Below the pieces are notes generated by a model, which saw only the letters and a program-made list of their open reading frames with translations, was not told the origin of the DNA and did not search any database. A stretch of DNA of 6,130 nt. Origin: Treponema sp. (GTDB taxonomy: Bacteria > Spirochaetota > Spirochaetia > Treponematales > Breznakiellaceae). Both the position numbers and the translations under genes were made by a program. Shown here in pieces: positions 1-5,721 of the stretch. Each line of letters starts with the position of its first letter. Position 1 is the first letter of the stretch. The stretch spans positions 1 to 6,130 of the forward strand of contig JAITON010000223.1 in assembly GCA_031289935.1 (NCBI GenBank), read 5' to 3'.

Positions 1-2297
1 CCCGAGGTATAGGTCTTGGGGAGCTGGTAGCCCAGGTTCCCGGTAATGTCCGGGGAACAGGCCCCCAGGATTTCCCCGTCGCCTCTCAGGCCGAACTCGA
101 CCAGGAGCTCCGCATTGGGGCAGAGGACGCCCCCTTCGTCGGTGATGGTGACGGTTACATGGGCCAGGTCAGGGCCGCCCAGGGGGCCAGAGGCCCTGAG
201 AGCCCTCCGGTCCGCCTCCAGCCGTATCAGCCGGGCCTCCCCGGCGGTTTTGAGGCTATGGGAGCAGACTTCCCGGCCCTTCCGGTAACCGCTCACGGTG
301 ATTTCACCCTCGGCATACTCAAAAGTCCACTCGATAAGGCCGTTTTCAAAGTCTCCGGGCCGGCGGCGGCCCATCGGCTTGCCGTTAATCCGCAGTTCCA
401 CTTCCTCGCAGTTGCTGTACACGGCGGCCTTTACCGCAGAATGCCGGAAATGGTCCAGGTTGAGTTGGGAGGCCGTTGGGGGGAAGGACCAGCGACCCCG
501 GGTATAGTTGTTTTTGAGCCCCGTATCATACAAGCTGATATATACCATGGGCTCAGAGGACCAGAGGCTCTTGCGGAAATAGGCGCTGGGCTTCATGAAG
601 CCGCAGATGTCCAGCATGGCCCCGGTCCAAGCCTTGGCTGGCCAGGAACTTTCGCCCAGATAGTCGACGCCGGCCCAGATAAACTGGCCGATGACATTAT
701 CGTTTTCCAGGACAAAGCGCCAGGGGTTTTTCGTGACGATATCCTCATAATTGGAAGCGGTGCTGCTATAATATTCGTAACATTCGGCGCCCAGGATGGG
801 CCGCTCGATACCTGCGGTGTAGGCCGCATAGAGGGCCTCGTGGTAGTTAAGGCCCAGCACGTCCACGTCCTCAGCCAGTTTCCGGGTATGCTCCACCAGT
901 TCCGCCACCGGTGCGCCGATAAGACTCCTGGGGTGAACATGGGGTTCCAGGGCGCAGGTGATGGGCCGGTCGTCCAGGCTGCGGATAAAGGCGGCGAGCC
1001 TTCGCTGGATTTCCCGCATGGCATCGCTACCCTGGTCCTCGACCTCGTTGCCGATGCTCCAGAGGAAGACCGAGGGGTGGTTCCGGTCCCGGAGGATGAA
1101 ATCCCCCAGATCCCGCTGCCATTGGGCATCAAAACAGGCGCCATAGCAGCCGCTTTTCCACTTATCAAAACACTCGTCCAGGACGTAAAAGCCCAGCTCA
1201 TCACAGAGGTCCAGGAATTCCTCGGCCGGCGGGTTGTGGCTGGTACGAATGGCGTTACAGCCGATACTTTTTAGGCTCAGGAGCCGCCGCCGCCAGGCCG
1301 CTTCGTACCAGGCCGTTCCCAGGATACCGCATTCCTGGTGCAAATTCACGCCCTTAAGCTTGACCGGATTGCCGTTCACCTGCATGCCTGTCTTGTAGCC
1401 GATTTCAATATGGCGTATGCCGAAGGGAACTTCCATGGCCCGGTTCGTACCGGCCTCCGTTCCGGGTATATCAAGACATACCAGGGCGCGGTAGAGCTGG
1501 GGGCTTTCGGCGGACCAGAGCCGGGGCTTGTCCAGGATCAAACGCTGTTCCAGGGTGATTTCCGCCCCCGCCGCCTGAAAGGCTGCGGCGGCTTCTGCGG
1601 CGATAGCGCCGTCCGGGCCGAGGACCCTTATACGGACCGTGCCGCCGGCAGTCATGCCGCCAGCGGCCGTACCGCCGGCGGTAATGCCGGAGTTTACCAC
1701 CGTGGTTTCAATGGTCAGTTCCGCCCGGTCCGGTCCACCGGGCCGGTCCAAACCCTCAATCCTGGTCCTAACCCGGACCCCCCAGGTCTTGATATGGACC
1801 AGGGGGACGATCCGCAGGTAGACATTCCGGTATAGGCCGGAACCTGCGTACCAGCGGTCCGGGGGCTTACAACGGTTGTCCAGGCGGACGGCCACGCAGT
1901 TGTTTCCTTCTATTACGTAAGGGGTAATATCGATCTCGAAGGAGGAATAGCCGTAGACCCGGCCCCCGGCTTCCCGCCCATTGATAAAGATCTTACTGTC
2001 CCGGTAGGCCCCGCCGAAGTAGAGCCAGGCTTCCTTCCCGGCCATATCCGGCAGGCTAAAGGTCTTGCGATACCAGCATACCCCTTCCCAGGCGAAAAAC
2101 CCCTGCATGCTTGGCCAATTCGTCTCCGCCCCCTGCTCAAAGGGCCGGCTGATAACCCAGTCGTGGGGCAGGTCCAGGCGCTTCCAGGTCCGGTCGGGGT
2201 AATCTGCCCGGCTGGCGTCTACCGGGGTTCCGCCTGGAGTACAATCCAGCAAAAATTTCCAGTTGTGGTTAAACAGTACCGCATGGCCGTCTTTCAT
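1..2297 (-). CDS. Glycoside hydrolase family 2 beta-galactosidase/beta-glycosidase, partial (C-terminus off left edge)
   Basis: A retaining GH2 enzyme that hydrolyses beta-linked glycosides. The reading frame is open from ATG at 2297 to the left edge (765 codons) with no stop or frameshift. Order seen: N-terminal sugar-binding jelly-roll (about residues 10-165, ending WYAGSGLYRNVYL), Ig-like domain (about 165-290), TIM barrel (about 300-590) with the GH2 signature NAIRTSHNPP near 347-357, then DUF4982-like and C-terminal Ig-like segments (about 620-765). The acid/base is Glu418 in WSIGNEV and the likely nucleophile is Glu505 in ILGAECYEY, by analogy with DUF4982-type GH2 proteins; GQFIWAGVDYLGE follows as in that group. 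No signal peptide, so it is probably cytoplasmic. It lies 87 bp downstream of the solute-binding protein gene on the same strand, suggesting one operon that feeds imported glycosides to it. The last tens of residues are probably missing. Exact substrate (galactoside, glucuronide or other) cannot be told. An in-frame ATG nine codons upstream (2324) is an alternative start. Confidence 0.93.
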   Translation of the reverse strand, partial: MKDGHAVLFNHNWKFLLDCTPGGTPVDASRADYPDRTWKRLDLPHDWVISRPFEQGAETNWPSMQGFFAWEGVCWYRKTFSLPDMAGKEAWLYFGGAYRDSKIFINGREAGGRVYGYSSFEIDITPYVIEGNNCVAVRLDNRCKPPDRWYAGSGLYRNVYLRIVPLVHIKTWGVRVRTRIEGLDRPGGPDRAELTIETTVVNSGITAGGTAAGGMTAGGTVRIRVLGPDGAIAAEAAAAFQAAGAEITLEQRLILDKPRLWSAESPQLYRALVCLDIPGTEAGTNRAMEVPFGIRHIEIGYKTGMQVNGNPVKLKGVNLHQECGILGTAWYEAAWRRRLLSLKSIGCNAIRTSHNPPAEEFLDLCDELGFYVLDECFDKWKSGCYGACFDAQWQRDLGDFILRDRNHPSVFLWSIGNEVEDQGSDAMREIQRRLAAFIRSLDDRPITCALEPHVHPRSLIGAPVAELVEHTRKLAEDVDVLGLNYHEALYAAYTAGIERPILGAECYEYYSSTASNYEDIVTKNPWRFVLENDNVIGQFIWAGVDYLGESSWPAKAWTGAMLDICGFMKPSAYFRKSLWSSEPMVYISLYDTGLKNNYTRGRWSFPPTASQLNLDHFRHSAVKAAVYSNCEEVELRINGKPMGRRRPGDFENGLIEWTFEYAEGEITVSGYRKGREVCSHSLKTAGEARLIRLEADRRALRASGPLGGPDLAHVTVTITDEGGVLCPNAELLVEFGLRGDGEILGACSPDITGNLGYQLPKTYTS
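1638..1682 (-). repeat. Three in-frame 15-bp tandem repeats inside the GH2 gene
   Basis: Three consecutive 15-bp units (1638-1652, 1653-1667, 1668-1682) encode TAGGT, AAGGM and TAGGT at residues 206-220. The units are similar but not identical. They sit in the Ig-like domain between the sugar-binding domain and the barrel, probably as a flexible surface loop. Because the unit is a multiple of three, copy-number change would keep the frame. Confidence 0.8.
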
Positions 2298-2303
2298 GAT
2301 CAC

Positions 2304-2309
2304 CCTTCT
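2304..2309 (-). promoter_or_regulatory. Ribosome binding site of the GH2 gene (decides start)
   Basis: AGAAGG on the minus strand lies 6 nt before the ATG at 2297, supporting that start. The in-frame ATG at 2324 also has a purine-rich AGGGGG (2331-2336) 6 nt upstream, so translation could begin there and add MGSFLRRVI. I prefer 2297 because the protein then begins close to the FNHNWKF segment where GH2 proteins usually start. Confidence 0.55.
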
Positions 2310-2384
2310 TAAAAAAGAACCCATGCAACACCCCCTGACAGGCGCCGCATGGATTCTAAGGAATGTATGGTCTCGTAATTCTGT

Positions 2385-3992
2385 TTAGAAGCTCCGGTAC
2401 TTCTGCCGCTGCTCGTCGATAACCGTCTGGGCGCCGGCGTTGAGCCAGTCCTTGATGCCGTCATCCCAAACCTTGTCAAAGTTCGCCGGTTGGGCCCGGA
2501 CCAGGTTGACGTAGAGGGTGTCGCTCTTTTCGGTCAGCACGTTCCGTACTTCCGCTGCGGAGAGGATCGTCGCCGGTACATAGGGCTCAGCCTTTGCGTT
2601 GAGCGAAGATATCTCGTAGGCTGCGGTAACCTCCGCCGGGGGAATACCGGGATAGCTGGCCGCCAGTACCGAGCCCAGCTCCGCCGTGGACTTCATGGCA
2701 TAGCCGTTGACGCTCATGGTATAGTCCACATTGACGCCGGAATTCTGAATCCAGGCGCCGGTGGCCGATATAGGCTGGGCCATACCGTTGACCAGTTCAT
2801 AATTGACCCCTTCGTTCCCAAACTGGAGGAAGTGGTAGTTATCGTAGCGGCTAATCCAGTTGTAGTACCGCAGGGCCGCCTCGGGGTTCTTGGAGGTGGT
2901 GGGCACAAAGGCGATAAGGCCGCCGGCCGCCGAAGCCCCGCGCTTAATGGTAACCCCTGCGGCATCGGTGAAGCAGTCCACCGGCACAAATTTGGCGCCG
3001 GGAACGTTTTTCTCCAGTTCCGTCTGGATCTGGAGGTTTTGGCGGTAGGGCTGGTCCCAGTTATGCTGGAAGGCCCCCACGACGCCGCTCTTCATCCGGT
3101 TGCTGGGTTCGGTATCATCATTATAAAGGGGGAAGTCCTGGTCAATGAGCCCGGCGTTGTACATCCTGTTCAGGAAGCGCAGACCCTCTTTGACGCCGGG
3201 AACCATGTGGAAGCGTTCAATCACCGTGTTGATGAAGCGGTCCTGGCTGGTTACACTGGGATCCATAAAGGACATCAGGACATTGTAAGCCTGCCAGCGG
3301 ATATCCCTGCCCATGATAAAGGGAATCACCTGGCTCACCCCCAGCGTGGCGGCGTTATTCTTAAAAGCCACCAGGGTATTAAAGAATTCCTCCGTGGTCT
3401 TGGGCAGGGGGAGGCCCAGCTTGTCCAGCCAGTCCTGACGAATAAAGGTATTGATTGATGCGGTGTAGATGTACTTGTTGCTGATCCCGTAAAGAGTACC
3501 GGTGTCCACATCCTTGCTGTGCCAGATCAGGTTCTGGCCGGGGATCTGGGGGTCGTCGCCCATCAGGGTCTTCACATCCCCCAGGATCGTGTCCACATAG
3601 GGCGTCAAATCGTAGACGCCGCCCTGTATACCCCAGCTCCGGACATTGTCCATACTATAGGTATAACAGAGATCCGGTGCAACGCCCGACGCCATCAGGG
3701 TGGTGATGGCCTCCGTCTCGGTCCAGCGGCTCACGGGCACAAAAGTTACCTCGATGTTCTCGTCCGCCAGTACCTTGGCCTTGATCCAGTCGGTCCAGGC
3801 ATTGTTGACGGGGTCGGTCTTGCCGCCGTCGGTACCCCGGTCAAAGACCTCCACGGTAATTTTTACCGGCGCCCCGGCCCCGGCAGAAACGGTCTCCTTG
3901 GGCGAGCAGGCCCCCAGGATAAGAACCAGGGAGAGCGCGGCGCAGACCGCAACGCAGACCCCGGCCAAAACAAAACGGTTCATTCTTCTCAT
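2385..3992 (-). CDS. ABC transporter sugar-type solute-binding lipoprotein (LplA/family 1-like)
   Basis: The extracytoplasmic substrate-capture component of a carbohydrate ABC importer. The 535-residue protein begins with MRRMNR, a hydrophobic stretch (about residues 7-28) and a lipobox LGAC with Cys29 as the lipidation site, so it should be a membrane-anchored lipoprotein. The mature N-terminus (KITVEVFDRGTDGGKTDP) and the downstream NIEVTFVPVSRWTE and APDLCYTYS segments match the large (about 500-560 residue) family 1 binding proteins related to LplA, which usually pair with LplB/YtcP-type permeases. Start chosen at 3992 because GGAGG (4000-4004) lies 7 nt upstream; the internal Met4 is a weaker option. 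It is the first gene of a minus-strand unit continuing into the GH2 gene, and diverges from the AraC regulator. No permease or ATPase gene is in the window. The ligand is unknown; a beta-glycoside or oligosaccharide is inferred from the GH2 neighbour. Confidence 0.92.
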   Translation of the reverse strand: MRRMNRFVLAGVCVAVCAALSLVLILGACSPKETVSAGAGAPVKITVEVFDRGTDGGKTDPVNNAWTDWIKAKVLADENIEVTFVPVSRWTETEAITTLMASGVAPDLCYTYSMDNVRSWGIQGGVYDLTPYVDTILGDVKTLMGDDPQIPGQNLIWHSKDVDTGTLYGISNKYIYTASINTFIRQDWLDKLGLPLPKTTEEFFNTLVAFKNNAATLGVSQVIPFIMGRDIRWQAYNVLMSFMDPSVTSQDRFINTVIERFHMVPGVKEGLRFLNRMYNAGLIDQDFPLYNDDTEPSNRMKSGVVGAFQHNWDQPYRQNLQIQTELEKNVPGAKFVPVDCFTDAAGVTIKRGASAAGGLIAFVPTTSKNPEAALRYYNWISRYDNYHFLQFGNEGVNYELVNGMAQPISATGAWIQNSGVNVDYTMSVNGYAMKSTAELGSVLAASYPGIPPAEVTAAYEISSLNAKAEPYVPATILSAAEVRNVLTEKSDTLYVNLVRAQPANFDKVWDDGIKDWLNAGAQTVIDEQRQKYRSF

Positions 3993-4033
3993 ACTATTTC
4001 CTCCATAAATGAAATAAATTAAACTGTTCCAAA

Positions 4034-4062
4034 ATAATACCCCTTGATTTGCCGGGCGGGAA
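4034..4062 (-). promoter_or_regulatory. Candidate promoter of the binding protein-GH2 operon
   Basis: On the minus strand TATTAT (4034-4039) resembles a -10 box and TTCCCG (4057-4062) a poor -35 box, with a 17-bp spacer. A start near 4027 would give a leader of about 35 nt carrying the GGAGG site. The weak -35 is what one expects at an activator-dependent promoter. It overlaps the candidate regulator promoter on the other strand. Confidence 0.4.
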
Positions 4063-4070
4063 GCTATAAA
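4044..4070 (+). promoter_or_regulatory. Candidate promoter of the AraC regulator
   Basis: TTGATT (4044-4049) and TATAAA (4065-4070) resemble -35 and -10 boxes but the spacer is only 15 bp; TAAACT at 4067-4072 would give 17 bp with a poorer match. A second TATAAA at 4086-4091 has no recognisable -35. The promoter overlaps the divergent one, so the two could compete. Confidence 0.3.
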
Positions 4071-4093
4071 CTATGGAAAATAAGGTATAAATT
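4061..4093. promoter_or_regulatory. Candidate AraC-family operator: 12-bp direct repeat at 21-bp period
   Basis: AAGCTATAAACT (4061-4072) and AAGGTATAAATT (4082-4093) agree at 10 of 12 positions and start exactly 21 bp apart, two helical turns. Direct half-sites with about 21-bp spacing are characteristic of AraC-family proteins such as AraC itself at araI. The site lies between the regulator and the operon it presumably controls, immediately upstream of the candidate minus-strand -35 box. AT-rich promoter boxes could make a chance match. Confidence 0.45.
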
Positions 4094-4101
4094 CTAGATT
4101 T

Positions 4102-4120
4102 GCCAAGACAAAGCCTTGGC
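4102..4120 (+). repeat. Perfect 6-bp inverted repeat before the regulator's ribosome binding site
   Basis: GCCAAG (4102-4107) and CTTGGC (4115-4120) form a perfect 6-bp stem with a 7-nt loop, ending two bases before the AAGGAAG Shine-Dalgarno (4122-4128). It could be an RNA hairpin in the leader or a protein-binding palindrome. No T-run follows, so it is not a terminator. Confidence 0.5.
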
Positions 4121-4134
4121 TAAGGAAGCGGGTT

Positions 4135-4929
4135 ATGACCGAAGAAGCAGGACTTTTTATCCCCGACATTCAGTACCTGGTGTACCGGGAGTGCCCCGTT
4201 GACTGGCGTTTGAAACCCCATTTGGTTTCGGATTACGATATTACCTACATTGTCGGGGGAAAAGCCCGGTATACCATCAACGGCATACGGCACGAGCTCC
4301 AGGCGGGCTCCATCCTCTGCCTGCCCGAGGGCACGCGCAAGGAGGCCGTTACCTATCCGGACCATCGAATGCACTGTTTTTCGGTGAATTTTAAGCTGAA
4401 GGATACCGCGGGCCGCGTCGTGGTCCCGCCCTTCCCCTTGGTAAAAACTATCGGTATACGGGACGACATCATCCGCTTCTTCCACGAGCTGATCTTCACC
4501 TGGCTGGAAAAGCAGCCCGGCTATACCATCAAGAGCGGGGCCCTGGAGCTCCTCGTCCTGCACCGGCTCTATGAACTCACGGTCTATCATCATGATTCTA
4601 CCGTGGGGGATATCCGGATTCAGCAGAGTATCCGCTACATTGCCCAGAACTACACCAAGCCCTTGACCGTCAAGAAGCTGGCGGCCCTGGCAGGTCTTAA
4701 CGCCGCCTATTTCGGCGTCCTCTTCAAGCAGGAGACCGGCCTTACGGTGCATCAATACCTGGCGAAAACCCGGATCCGCAATGCCGGGAATCTGCTCCAG
4801 AGCGGCGCGTACCGGGTGGCCGAGGCCGCCGAGGCCTGCGGCTACGGGGATATCTACCACTTCTACAAGCAGTTCAAGGCCATTATGGGGATGCCGCCCT
4901 CCCAGTGTATTCCCCGGGCAAAGACCTAA
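4135..4929 (+). CDS. AraC/XylS-family transcriptional regulator
   Basis: A 264-residue DNA-binding regulator. The N-terminal half (about residues 25-90) has the pattern of the AraC-type cupin sensor domain, with YTINGIRHELQAGSILCLPEG typical of the beta-strands lining a sugar pocket. A linker follows to about 160. The C-terminal domain has two helix-turn-helix motifs: LTVKKLAALAGLNAAYF (177-193) and the second around residues 226-258, containing VAEAAEACGYGDIYHFYKQF and the usual ending MGMPPSQC. Length fits the family. Start at 4135 is supported by AAGGAAG (4122-4128). It is divergent from the solute-binding protein gene with 142 bp between them, the usual arrangement for a local activator of a sugar uptake and hydrolysis operon. 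The effector sugar is unknown. It converges on the AT-rich membrane methyltransferase gene 58 bp downstream; I see no convincing terminator between them. Confidence 0.93.
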   Translation: MTEEAGLFIPDIQYLVYRECPVDWRLKPHLVSDYDITYIVGGKARYTINGIRHELQAGSILCLPEGTRKEAVTYPDHRMHCFSVNFKLKDTAGRVVVPPFPLVKTIGIRDDIIRFFHELIFTWLEKQPGYTIKSGALELLVLHRLYELTVYHHDSTVGDIRIQQSIRYIAQNYTKPLTVKKLAALAGLNAAYFGVLFKQETGLTVHQYLAKTRIRNAGNLLQSGAYRVAEAAEACGYGDIYHFYKQFKAIMGMPPSQCIPRAKT

Positions 4930-4987
4930 GCCTGCGGCAGACTGCGCCCCACACAACCGGCTGCACTTACACTGTTTTTATTGATTA

Positions 4988-5584
4988 TTATAAATATCTT
5001 CGTGTTTGTTTCTTGTATTCTCGATATCTTTTGCTGAATTTATGTAACAAAAATATTTCTTCTCGCATTATTTGAAAATGTATTCCAATTATTGTGCATA
5101 TTGCTATTACTATAAATACTATATTTGGATATATTAACATGACTCCACAAAAATATATATCCATAAATAAAAATATAGGGTTCCTTGAATATTTGAATAT
5201 TCCTGTTGTTATTAATTCATTTGAATTGTTTTCGTCAATCCCTATTCGCCATGCTTTCCCAAATGAAATTAATGCCAGCAAAAATAGTAAAATTCCTATA
5301 TAACAAAATAGTATTCCCATATATTTTATCCATGAAATAGTAAACAGATAATTTGAAATATTATTGGGTAATTTTATATGTACGGCAGTTAAAATCAGAA
5401 AGATGCTCCATACTATTAATACAGGAAATAAAATGTTTTCCAATACTTTTTCAAACAATTTCTTTGTGCTTGTGCCTATAACCCATACTTTAACGCCTCT
5501 TTTGTATAACAATATTGTTCGTCCAGTAAATAGTACATAAAACAGTATCAGACTAATAATTACCAAAACGTCGATCGTGTTCAT
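4988..5584 (-). CDS. Isoprenylcysteine carboxyl methyltransferase/phospholipid methyltransferase-like membrane protein
   Basis: A 198-residue integral membrane protein of the ICMT/PEMT superfamily, which transfer a methyl group from S-adenosylmethionine to lipid-like or small-molecule substrates. Hydrophobic segments lie at about residues 4-26, 47-68, 86-108 and 137-170 (the last long enough for a hairpin). The family's SAM-binding part is seen as LITTGIFKYSRNPIF (124-138, where relatives often have RHP) and the C-terminal REEIFLLHKFSKRYREYKK (174-192), matching the conserved Glu-Glu and YxxY pattern. Start at 5584 has AAAGGGG (5590-5596) 5 nt upstream. Codon use is strongly AT-rich, unlike the sugar genes to the left, suggesting transfer from another source. 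It follows the partial SAM methyltransferase on the same strand with a 137-bp gap containing its own promoter. Bacterial members do not generally act on prenylated proteins, so the substrate is open. Confidence 0.82.
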   Translation of the reverse strand: MNTIDVLVIISLILFYVLFTGRTILLYKRGVKVWVIGTSTKKLFEKVLENILFPVLIVWSIFLILTAVHIKLPNNISNYLFTISWIKYMGILFCYIGILLFLLALISFGKAWRIGIDENNSNELITTGIFKYSRNPIFLFMDIYFCGVMLIYPNIVFIVIAICTIIGIHFQIMREEIFLLHKFSKRYREYKKQTRRYL

Positions 5585-5600
5585 AATAACCCCTTTGAAT

Positions 5601-5629
5601 ATTTTATAGCATTATTCTCAATTTGTCAA
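5601..5629 (-). promoter_or_regulatory. Sigma70-type promoter of the membrane methyltransferase
   Basis: On the minus strand a perfect TTGACA (5624-5629) is followed, after exactly 17 bp (5607-5623), by TAAAAT (5601-5606), five of six bases of a -10 consensus. A start around 5594-5596 would leave only about 10-12 nt before the ATG, with the Shine-Dalgarno at the extreme 5' end of the message. Confidence 0.65.
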
Positions 5630-5637
5630 TTTATTTT

Positions 5638-5713
5638 GCGGTATGCCGCCTAACGTTCTGGTTGTATACGACATTTTTGCTGCGCGATAAAGGAATTGCG
5701 AAGGAATTCTCTT
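5638..5713. other. Palindrome-rich intergenic spacer
   Basis: Between the two methyltransferase genes lies a stretch richer in GC than the coding DNA on either side. It contains GCGG-TATG-CCGC (5638-5649, a 4-bp stem), the heptamer GCCTAAC (5648-5654), the near-palindrome GTTGTATACGAC (5661-5672) and two copies of AAGGAATT 11 bp apart (5690-5697 and 5701-5708). No coding gene is supported here: the only neat small frame (5643-5690) is 15 codons with no good ribosome binding site. It may be a dispersed intergenic repeat or a recombination-site remnant. Confidence 0.4.
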
Positions 5714-5721
5714 TTTATATA

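Noticed and set aside
159..1274. Long plus-strand open frame (371 codons) opposite the GH2 gene
   Set aside because: It is antisense to a clear GH2 catalytic domain with intact motifs; GC-rich codon use suppresses stops on the opposite strand. Its translation shows no recognisable domain.
2321..2352. Inverted repeat CCATGC / GCATGG upstream of the GH2 gene
   Set aside because: Only 6 bp with a 20-nt loop and no T-run; likely chance, and not a convincing attenuator or terminator.
2490..3458. Long plus-strand open frame (322 codons) opposite the solute-binding protein gene
   Set aside because: Antisense shadow of a well-supported lipoprotein gene; no ribosome binding site or family pattern.
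4120..4956. Minus-strand open frame (278 codons) opposite the AraC regulator
   Set aside because: It mirrors the AraC gene, whose two helix-turn-helix motifs are clear on the plus strand.
4930..4987. Terminator between the convergent AraC and membrane methyltransferase genes
   Set aside because: There is a T-run at 4975-4979 but no stable stem before it; CTGCGGCAG is a palindrome with a one-base centre and other pairings are only about 3 bp.
5643..5690. Fifteen-codon plus-strand frame MPPNVLVVYDIFAAR
   Set aside because: No Shine-Dalgarno precedes it, and it sits within a palindrome-rich spacer; too short to support as a gene.
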